Assembly: GCA_963678705.1 (NCBI GenBank) | Contig: OY783220.1 | Coordinates: forward strand, 1,819,001-1,883,000 | Source of the DNA: Panorpa germanica | Lineage: Eukaryota > Arthropoda > Insecta > Mecoptera > Panorpidae | Length of the DNA: 64,000 bases | Direction of reading: 5' to 3' | Part shown: positions 54,286 to 64,000 of the stretch, in pieces | How the letters are laid out: every line of letters begins with the position of its first letter | How positions within the stretch are numbered: position 1 is the first letter of the stretch | Notes under the pieces: model-generated | Databases searched by the model: none | What the model was told of the DNA's origin: nothing | The model's input: the letters and a program-made list of their open reading frames with translations, nothing else | Translations under genes and position numbers: made by a program

Positions 54286-57200
54286 CTGCCAACAGACTAG
54301 AGAACATGCAGGTAATTTCTATGCAAATTTTAAAATTTCTAAACCCTGTAAGAAGGTACTAATGCTCAAAGGTTTGTACACCTGCAATATTTTTTTCAGC
54401 CGAAGATAATTTTTACAATAATAAAAACTGGTATCTCAGAAAATTCTTTGAAGGATTATCATTTTCTACCGTTTAGAAATAATTGCTGTAAGTAGCAGTA
54501 AGAAAAAAAAGAAAAAAGAAAGCTACATGAGTATAATATTTCTTCAATAAGTAACTCCAAAAACATTTTCCGAATTATTTCCATGTAATTCTAAAAGTTG
54601 TTACAAGATACTAATTAAGTTTTTATCCGATTTAATTCTTTTATTCTATCAGTGGTATTGATATGAGTTTTCGTCTTGATATAAGATTGATTGGATTGAT
54701 AAAATATAGAAGTTAAATACAGGTTTGGGCGAGAGCTAGAAAAATAGTCGCCATTATATGAAGTGCTTATAATTGCTATTAGAAACTAGCTTCTGAAATA
54801 TATAATCGGTGCATATTAATCGATATATACGGTACGAGGTATTATACACGGGTAAATGTCGTGCAAGGTATTTACTTATAATAAATATAAAAATACGGTA
54901 TTAAAATTCACTGCATGCCAGTATGTGAAAGTTGTTATCAGTTGTGCATATTATGGCTATTATATTTTTTTCATGTTCATGACTTTTTCAATGACCTTGA
55001 CAATGATAACCTTAAATTTTTAAAATAAACTTTACATAATAAAATATCTATATAATTGAACAATTTTTGCAATTCATATTATTGTGCAGTGAATAATTTC
55101 ATGACACCGATATAAAACCGTTCAGCATTTTGACGGGCTAGATATGAGAAGATCCACTATAGAACTCGTAGTAAAATAGTAATGGAAAAAGTAAAAATAT
55201 GTGCATTCACATCAAATCTACGAAAATATTAGAATAGTCATTCATTTTGTTATTTAGGAAATTTAAATATTATGTTAAATGTTAAACAATTAGATTATGA
55301 ACCTAATCATTTCTATAAAACGTACAATATACTCGTATATTGATCAAGTTGAACAGGACCTCAATTATCTGCTTATTTTTTTTAACTAGTTCGAATATTA
55401 AAAATCACAATACATCTGATCTAAAAAAAACTTCCCATAATTTGTTTTTCTGGTTGTTATGTATAGTTTTCGTCAAATACTATTATGAATATATGTATTT
55501 ACTTATAAGAAGCTAACAAATGATCTCTTATAATTTTAACCATAACAGGTAAAATAATTATTTAGAGTGGAGACAGATAGGCGCTGTGAATAAAGTAATA
55601 AAGTAAAGGACAGGTACAAATATTTGGAAGAAATAATACACAAGGATTAGATCCTTTTAAGACAGAACTGTTAAAGGAGAAATTATTTTAAAAAAGATAA
55701 GAAAAACTGGTAAAATTTTATAAATAAACTGGCAAATTTTAAACTGGTTAATAATTTCTTCCAAGAAATATTTTAAAAATTAACAAAGAGTTAAGTTATT
55801 TTTAAACTAATATAATTTTGTATTTAAATATCAGTATTAGAAGTATTCGTTTAAATTCCCAAGTCGAGAATATTACTAAAAAGAGCCCGAAGGCAGTCTT
55901 GTATATAGAGTAATATTTACATTGGACAAAATTGAATACTGAATAGAATCTGTCACAAATTTAAATCAGATGAGATTATGTTTTTCAGATACAAATACCT
56001 GAAGCATTTTAAAGCCTCATTCCCACTCACTGTTTTGATATTTAATTTACTGTTTTTATATTGTAATCTAGATATCAGACATTCCTTTTCACATTTGTGT
56101 TTTAATTTAAATTTAGTTAAATTAGTTAGTGCGTATGCATCGTTAGTAATATAAATTTTGACAGTTCGACAAAATTGTATGTGAATTAATTAAAATTACT
56201 ATTTTTATTAACAATTACTAATCGAAACTCTTCCATAGTTTTCAAAAACTGACATTAAACTTCTTTTACAAGTGAAAAAAAACTGATACTTAAAAGTAAG
56301 AGAAATTTTTCTACACTTCACTTTTTGGGGAATCTTTTAAATCAAAATGTGTTGATACTACTTTTTACAAATATAATAAATGTGTATACAATTTGTATAA
56401 TCAGTGCATATATATTTGTAATATGTCCCACTACATATATTATTTATATTATATATCCAATACTATATTATTACATAGTTAAAGATTAGAAACCAAAAGT
56501 GTTTTAAGAGATAAAAATATCGTATATATAATTAAATAGCCATGGAATATTTCCGTAGTTCTTTCGTTTATAATCGTAATACTAATATGTATTAGTAAAT
56601 TTACATGTATTTTGTGATTAAATAAACAAATTCTGTCTCCGCTAAAAGCCACGTAAACAGTTATAAAGTATCTTGTCAAGACTTATCAAATCATTAAAAA
56701 AATAAGTGCTCGATTTGTTTAAGAAACAATATATAATATTTATTAGAGTTTAAAATGTAATCATATTTTCATTATGCATCTGACGCATATGGGCGCCAAC
56801 TATACGTTTATAATTTTATTACTAGTTGAGAAATAAAACAAATCGAGCACAGAAATGATTAAACTATGTATATACTTTTAGGTTTTACAATAGGCCAACA
56901 CTTGCAGAAGGTGTGATAAACTAGAATCGTTGCCATGGTCACCGCGATAGTGACTTAGCACGATACGACAGACCTGATGGCCCCGTTTGATAATTAAAGT
57001 TGTACTAAATGTATGGCTGATATATGTTATTACAGTGACACCACTGACAACTATTTTAACAGTACATTTTAAGTGTACAAATGTTAATTGTTAAATTTCA
57101 AAATTCTAGTGCAAAAATTAAAATTATTAATAAATATAGTACAGTACCATTCCCTTCTAACCTTAAATTGTGCTTTGTATTCGCAGAATATGGTACTTGC

Positions 57201-57673
57201 AGTATTTTAATTTTTAGTACACGTGAAGCGTATGTATAGTACCATCATTAGCAAAAAAAGAATATTTTTTAATAATAATTTAACGATAAATATCGACTTA
57301 CCCATTCTTCTGCTTGATGCAAACGAATGTAAAACAAATATTCAAAATAAATTCACAACTGAAACAACGCTACAGCCAAAACTGATTTCTCAAAATAGGA
57401 GAAGAAACTAATATATATTTGCTACAGCAGCACGAGTTAAAATTACACAAAATTTAAAAAACAAACAAAATTTTGAACTAAATGAACACTTCAGATTTAT
57501 TTGCAACTGCCACGTGCAATTTACTAAACCGTATGAATCAACGTTCAAAAATAAACTAACACTGCAAGCGATAACAGCAGAATTTTGAAAAATTGTGCTT
57601 ATTTTAGTCACGCCCATCATCCCCACCCCTAAAATAAATTCTTCAATTATGGTCTTTGGTCAATATACTAACT

Positions 57674-57736
57674 ATATTACTTGTACTTACAACAGGCAAT
57701 AATTTCAAAAAGCTTATTCAGAATTTAAAGAACAGA
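57674..57736 (+). repeat. Dispersed ~60-bp repeat, copy 2
   Basis: Same sequence as 54225-54285 with single-base differences (GGCAATAAT for GGTAATAAT, AGCTTATTC for AGTTTATTC). Confidence 0.6.
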
Positions 57737-60700
57737 ATTTCAGACTGGTAGTGAATGAGAGCCCCCTTTATTTGAGATTGAAATTTAGATTAAGTGACGA
57801 AAACCCCATTTCATACTAAACGTCTGTCAAATATGACCTGTATTATATATAATAGACTACGCTACTGTGTACATAATACTATTGAGAATAGTAACATATT
57901 TTTGTTGACAAAATTTCACATAAATGTTATGTATCTTTGTTATGTCACTGTTATGTAACATTTTATAGATTCCAATTATTCTTTACACACTTCTACGACA
58001 ATATTCAATAGTTTATTAGTTGCAAGGCATTTAGAATTGATGTAGTAGGCGTACAGGTACACTAATTAAATTTTCGGTTACTTTAAATCTGTTGCACGTA
58101 CTTTCTTTCAAAATGATGTTCAACATGACTTGTTTTTAAAATGTAATTTCACGGCTGATAGTTATAAGCACGTTATATACAGGGTGTCAGGTATACTAAC
58201 AACAATCATGAAAAGGATTATATAGACATCAAAATCAAAAGAAACAAATTGAAGAAGCTATTATGTAGAGTATCATGCTTTCCATAAAGCAGTGTTTCAC
58301 ATTTAAATGATTTTTTTTCTTTTAATATTATTAAATAAAGTATATATTTGAGAATAAATTGCATTCGACAATAAATAGGCATTTTTTTCTGTTTGCACAA
58401 AGTGTCAAAATACCTCCCCAAAGTTTCGCAGATCAATTCCGATTTATTCAAATGTTATAATCTTTGTATTTGAATTTATCCCATGTGTCAAACAAATTAT
58501 AAATACGTTCAGTTTGATGGAGTTATAATGAAATTCCATCAGGCATATCAGTCTGAAGCGTTGTTTGTAGCTGCACTACCCCTTGGTACAGATAGAAACA
58601 GGTTTTACAACTTCCTTGTTCCTGATAGGTTTTTAAAACCTGTATGTTCTCGAGATTCCTAACCGTGGTCTTTAAATCTTCAAAATAAATTTATAAAACA
58701 ACAGAAAGTTTAAATAACTAAAGATATATTTAGAGCACATTTTAACTAGTTTAAAAACGAATCAATTATTAACAGTTACCTCTTCTCATTATAAATAATA
58801 TTGTTGTTTTAAATACATATAATAATCAGATACGTAAACGGAGTTCATTAAATAAGCTTTTAATGGATAATCAGGTTTTTATTAAGATAATTAAACGAAG
58901 GCGTGGTACTAAGAAAATTGTAAGAAATACTTGAATGGTAATGTTTTTGAAGGTCAATCACCTACAACAATGCTGGATTTAATAAACTGCAAATTACCAC
59001 TGATTCGATAATTCTAGCATCTTACGCGTATAATAATTACGTACACACACATAGTCATATACATAAATAAATATATATAAATATACAGAATTATTATGAG
59101 ATCAAGAAAGGTAAAGGAACCGCGAAAAAATACAATAAAAAATCACAGAATAAAAAAAAAAGTAAATATTTTGTTTCGAAATATAAAATTGTTACTCCAA
59201 TACTATAAAATTACAGCAGATATACATACAAGGAACACTAAAACTTTTATTTATACATATTGCTAATTTAAAACTTAGATAAATGAGAAACCCTTAATTA
59301 ATTATATGTAATCACAAACTTAGTAGGCCGCATTGTTGTTTACATAAGACTATATGGGCCATCGGACACCATAAAACTTAAAAATAGTAAATAGCAGCGA
59401 GAGTAAATCACCCTGCAAATAATGAATGACTCAGAAATGATGATTAAGTTGGCAAACATTTTTTCGTCTGTGGTGTTTGTGTCCATAGGGCGCAATTTCA
59501 AGTAAATACTGGTTACAGGCCAATGTAATAATTTAGTGTTTAAAATATTTAAAAATAAATACAAAGTTTATTATTTGTTTAAGTGTTTTTACTAATATTA
59601 GATAACACATTTATTATTTCAACATGGTATCATAATTATTGCACAACACAAGTTGATCATTTTTAAGCAAATATTTTTATAGAACTTGTTGTATGTACCT
59701 ACTAATATAATTTTACACACTCGTGCATTATAGAGTACTTTATTTGTATAAGTTATCGCTGATTCCAATTTGTTTTATATAAATTATAGCTAAATGCAAA
59801 GATCAACAAAAATATTCTACCTGTAATCATAATAATTGCAATTTTCGCAAATAGTGTAATTAAAACAATATATTGGCTTGTGTTTCTACAGAATATCATT
59901 TCTCTATATTGTAAATACACCTACTTATTCGAAATACTGATTATCTTTCTTTTAATAAAGATTCTGGAAATATTGAAAACAAGATTTAACAAAAATATAG
60001 AATGGTAATAAAGAGATTTGGTTGACCTTCATTTTGTCCATCTTTTATTACTTAAGTATTTATTTACTCTAAATACGAGTATATTATTCTTATTTTACCA
60101 ATAAATATGGAGAAGCGTAATTAATAGAAATATTACAAATTTTAATCAATAGCTGGCAGTTATATTGATATTGGTTATTATGCAGACATCATCTGTCTCA
60201 AAAATCATCAAAAAAATATTATATGTAATAAGAAGAAACATAGCCATAATAAGACTGTGTCAAATGTTCCTTATATTTACGTAAAAGAGATTAAATGAAA
60301 AAGGTTAAATGTAAACTATTAGTATATTAATTGATGTAATATTTATGTGTTCCCTTAAGTGGGAATAAATAAAAGGCAGATGTTATGTATGCTTTTTAAA
60401 AAATTTCTGGAATATTTTGAAAGCTGTACAAAGACAACAGTAATAGAATAAGGTTATTATTCTATCAGCTGCACTCAAAATTGCATTTAAAAACATCTGT
60501 CGAAAATGTTACTATATATTTATGAATAAAGAGAAATTGCCCTGTCAAACTGCATACGTATGCTATTTAACTTACATTATGGAAATGTCTCATAGTGAAA
60601 GTATTAACCAATTCAAAATTGTATTGTTTATTAAATATAGTAGTATAACATATATATATACTATCCAAACGTTGTATTTAAAAAAAATTATTTATATTCA

Positions 60701-62489
60701 GATATATATATATATTAAAGATGTTGTATTCATAAACAAAACATCTGTTGATGCAGAAACAGGTTCAAAACAAAAACTATCGACAGCATAAATTAAACAA
60801 ACAAAAAATTGGAATTATCAAACACAATATTGTAAAACGTGGTTATAATTAAATTATCAACATTTGCTTTTTTAAGAAATGGAAACACATTGTAAACGTA
60901 CGCAGACGCACCGTGGCAGAAATGCCGCTATATAATAAAGCGGGTGAATATAGGAAATGTTTAAAAATGTTATGAAATTAAGCCTGTTATTATGAATTGT
61001 ATGAAATAATTGAATTAGTTTAATGACTAAATTGGGATTTTTAGAACAAAATAGAACAAGCAAAGAAAGTAATTTACTACAAATTCAATTGCTCTCAATA
61101 ATAAAAGTACACTATTAGACCGGCACTATTAGATGCTGTGAAATAATTATATAAAATCTTATAGGAAAATCCCTGAAGAATACAATAATGTTTTATTTAT
61201 TAAAGAATTTTAAACAAATGTAAATTAGATAATATGAACCTAAAACAAATATTATGACGCATAAATGGCCCAGTTAACCAACACCTAATAATAGTTAAAT
61301 AATACTAGAAAAAAACTACTTACGTATATAAAACTGGTATTGTAATAATACAAATTGGATATAAAACAATTTTCACAATAAAGTACACTTATTTTCACTT
61401 AAATTCACTGTTTACTAGCAGAAATTTAATTAAAAATGTTTAGCTTACACGTGCTGATAATCTGTTTAGTAAAATAGCTTTATCAATATGGCTGCGCCCG
61501 ACTCACCACGCAATGGACCAAATAACATAATGCTTTGTTCATTTGTTATGTTCCTAGGATGGTGTGCTATACAAATCTAATAAGATATTTTACTGGACAT
61601 CTATTGAAAATAATTTAAACCATGATATATAATTATGATTACAGAGTTCTGTAATTAAGATTTAAACCTATCTGCTACTAATAATAATTCCTTGAGTATT
61701 ATTATAATGTCAGAGGTTTGTATTTTAGATATATAATAAAAACATGCAGCTTTTGAAGAGGATTCTATTAGACAATTTGTTTCAAAGACTATTTGTCTGG
61801 ATTTAAAATATATAATATACAATTTAACGTAATATGAGTAGAATTTAATTAGTAAATAAAATAAGCGATAAGAGTATTGCATTATTTGGTACATAGTAGT
61901 TATTGGTTTGAAATGTAGATGGCTGTAAAAAAATGTTATAAACGGCTGAACACAAAACATATAAAATATCATGTATTTTTTAATTCCAACACCTTCTTTT
62001 TATGGACAGATTTAAATCAAATAATTTTCTGTTTTTCATTGTTTTCATAAGATGTTGTCTCTCTCTTTCTCTGATATACAAAATTATCTAAAGATAGTAG
62101 TGTCTACAACGACCGCCTTTAATTTTCTTGTAACGGTTTAAAGTACGATAATATCACTTTGGGTTATTTCTAAAATTCTTTAATTAAACAATATGGAAAG
62201 GTACCGGCCAACACAAATAATAAAACTAATGGAATTTCAAAATTCTTAGAAATTCTCTGTTATTTATTACTTATGCATAAAATATGTACTGTATTGTATT
62301 TGGTAAAATTACTGTACCCTCAAAATTTCGTACCTACTGTGTTATAAATTTACAAGTTACAAGTTAAATTTATAACTTACAATTTAATTTAGGTACATAT
62401 CGTCCAGCACTAATCTAAACATAACAAAAAATTAACACAAACTTAAAAAAGGATTAATTTTTTTTTCTCAGGTTGGAAATGTATTTAAT

Positions 62490-63122
62490 TGGCTTGTGTC
62501 CTCATTTTTTAGTGGTCGATTTTTCAATTGTTGATTGAAATTGATGTGAATAAATGTGTATTGGCGTGTCTATTTTATTAAATATCTAAATATTGACGGA
62601 GATATAGCAATTAAAAGTTTGAATTGTAGTTTTAGCGCTAGAAATGGTCGGCCATATTTGTATGACGTGAAATGCATTTTAACGTCAGTTATTTGTTGAG
62701 TAGGTCAGTGCTGTGGTAATGTTCTGCAGCTGTTGGTAGTCAAATAATCAAGTCAAATCCAAGAATAATAAGTTTTTATTTTATTTAACCTTGCTAAGGC
62801 AGACATAATATTGAAATTTGATTGTTTCTTGAAATAGCTGTAAATAATATTTGATATTTTGATATATAAATACATATAGCAGAGATTTATGACCTGTAAG
62901 GTTGGTAACCTTACACAAGGATTGTGATGTCACATGCACTTGGAATGTGTACAACGTTGAATTCCTTTAATAATTAAAGAGACAAAATGACTTTTTTAAT
63001 TGTTAATATCTCTTAACATATAAGGAGTTATTAAAAAATAATTGAACATTTGAGGTTCTAGTAACCCACTTTATCAATATATAGTACACTTTTATATAAA
63101 TTAAGACATAGGACACAAGCCC
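62490..63122 (+). mobile_element. Complete MITE (633 bp)
   Basis: Ends TGGCTTGTGTCCTC (first base changed from G) and AGGACACAAGCCC, with AT at 62488-62489 and 63123-63124. Interior matches the 46-kb copy closely throughout. Confidence 0.87.
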
Positions 63123-63152
63123 ATTTAGTGTTTGTTTATTTTACGCCTAGAG

Positions 63153-63260
63153 CAGAGATCCTCAAACTACGGGCCGTCGATCATTATATCCAACCCGTAA
63201 ATTCTTTTGTGAAAAACTACGATATTAATGTATTAATATATATAATAATATTAATAGAGA
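63153..63260 (+). repeat. hAT-like element end
   Basis: CAGAGATCCTCAAACTACGG followed by GCCGTCGATCATTATATCCA has the classic hAT-MITE look (CAG..NTCTCAAACT..GGGCC). Only one end is visible; the right limit is a guess. Confidence 0.45.
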
Positions 63261-63561
63261 AATATACAGAATAGGCATGTATAAAATATATGCACTTACA
63301 TACATCAGCGCTCCACTTATAAATTTGAAATAAACTCAGAAAACACCGTTTACCTTAATAGTTAATTATTCAATAAATTACGCTATTTTTTAGGTCCCTC
63401 GCGAAACCAATTTTATCTAGTCACAATTTCAGAAGAGCGAGAGGATTCTTAATTTGATTAGAAAATTTCGAATGCTTCGATCAGCTGTAACGTAAGATAT
63501 TAATAATTAATATGAGCATATTTAACAACCTACAAAGTATAAAAAATGGCTCCAAAGGACC

Positions 63562-63630
63562 CAGGGCTTCGGAGTCGGTGAAAAAACATTCGACTCCGAC
63601 TCCGACTCCGACTCCTGCTCCGACCAAATT
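63562..63630 (+). repeat. CAGGGCTTCGGAGTCGG repeat with (CGACTC)n
   Basis: A CAGGGCTTCGGAGTCGG end is followed by a hexamer run CGACTC repeated about four times. This combination is common in arthropod genomes as part of a hAT-like MITE; only a fragment is here. Confidence 0.5.
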
Positions 63631-64000
63631 CAATTCTAAGACATTTTGAGGTGTGTGTGCTAAACACGGTCTTGTTATTTAACGTTTATCTAACACAAAA
63701 ACTGTTGTTGGTTACGAAAACGATTTTACCTAATAACCAATGTTTTGTGACCTATTTTTACTGCTTGTTGGGAAGTAAATCTATCCTTTTCCGCATTAGC
63801 ATACTCACAAAACTTCTTGAGGAGGATCACGTATAAAATTTTATGTTCGTTACAATGCTCTCTGACCTTTCATTATAACAAAGCTTCTGATTTTAAAATC
63901 GGTATTTTGACTTCTAACTGTTGTAAAAAAATTATATATCAATAAAATAAGGGTTACCTGCAGAAACTTATCAACCAATGAAATCATTTTGGTTTTTTGA
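63631..64000. other. Unassigned right edge of window
   Basis: No gene, RNA or repeat is recognised. A plus-strand ORF at 63651-63836 shows no family features. Confidence 0.4.

Larger units (their letters stand above)
51281..62489. other. Gene-poor AT-rich region
   Basis: About 11 kb with no ORF that looks coding on either strand. Three GC-richer islands (52.62-52.69, 53.44-53.50, 56.93-57.00 kb) break the AT-rich background. A ~60-bp repeat occurs at 54225-54285 and 57674-57736. Short CAG/CTGGGTGT-type sequences at 52372 and 58184 look like element ends but have no partner. Possible identities are a long intron, an enhancer-rich intergenic stretch, or unrecognised repeat. Confidence 0.5.

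Noticed and set aside
57223-57626. Short ORFs on both strands
   Set aside because: No similarity to known proteins and unusual composition explained by AT bias.
60522-60791. 89-residue ORF
   Set aside because: Composition (Ile/Tyr/Lys) is what AT-rich random sequence gives; no motif, no splice context.

Overview
This is an AT-rich, intron-rich eukaryotic window that reads as an insect nuclear genome. Every multi-exon gene uses GT-AG introns, the proteins are closest to insect or animal families, and transposon relics are dense. The C-terminal zinc-knuckle region of a LINE in the first gene is of a type common in Hymenoptera, so a wasp, ant or bee is my best guess, with low confidence. Most of the exon models below were checked for reading phase at each splice junction and join without a break.

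Layout, left to right. (1) 55-7056 (+): the last 12 exons of an ABCA transporter whose 5' half lies outside the window. (2) 7524-9554 (-): an intronless, divergent PTR/SLC15-type transporter. (3) 13666-17336 (-): HPS4, a BLOC-3 subunit. (4) 19708-20135 (+): TRIAP1/Mdm35-like twin CX9C protein. (5) 21696-23707 (-): C1QBP/p32. (6) 25304-28580 (+): ZCCHC4, an rRNA m6A methyltransferase. (7) 29528-35003 (+): a 13-finger zinc-finger protein with a piggyBac transposon in its first coding intron. (8) 37424-39478 (+): TMEM185, with a possible alternative last exon. (9) 41237-43240 (-): mitochondrial ribosomal protein L1. (10) 45968-50261 (-): AKAP1, with KH and Tudor domains. From 50.3 to 64 kb I see no gene, only AT-rich DNA, MITEs and repeat scraps.

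Functional themes are ordinary housekeeping: C1QBP, mRpL1, TRIAP1 and AKAP1 all act in or on mitochondria, but they are not an operon-like unit. The mobile elements are more informative. A ~630-bp MITE family (ends GGGCTTGTGTCC, target duplication AT) occurs as whole, nested and decayed copies. There are two hAT MITEs with perfect 8-bp duplications, one Helitron-like element, one piggyBac with TTAA duplications, and one TA-flanked element starting 7 bp after the zinc-finger gene's stop codon. No retrovirus-like or Polinton-like fossil was recognised.

I did not find a clearly new biological system. The items most worth a second look are the TMEM185 alternative exon ending in a dilysine signal, the missing switch histidine in the ABCA nucleotide-binding domain, the intronless transporter that has lost hallmark motifs, and the nested MITE that fixes that family's target site.
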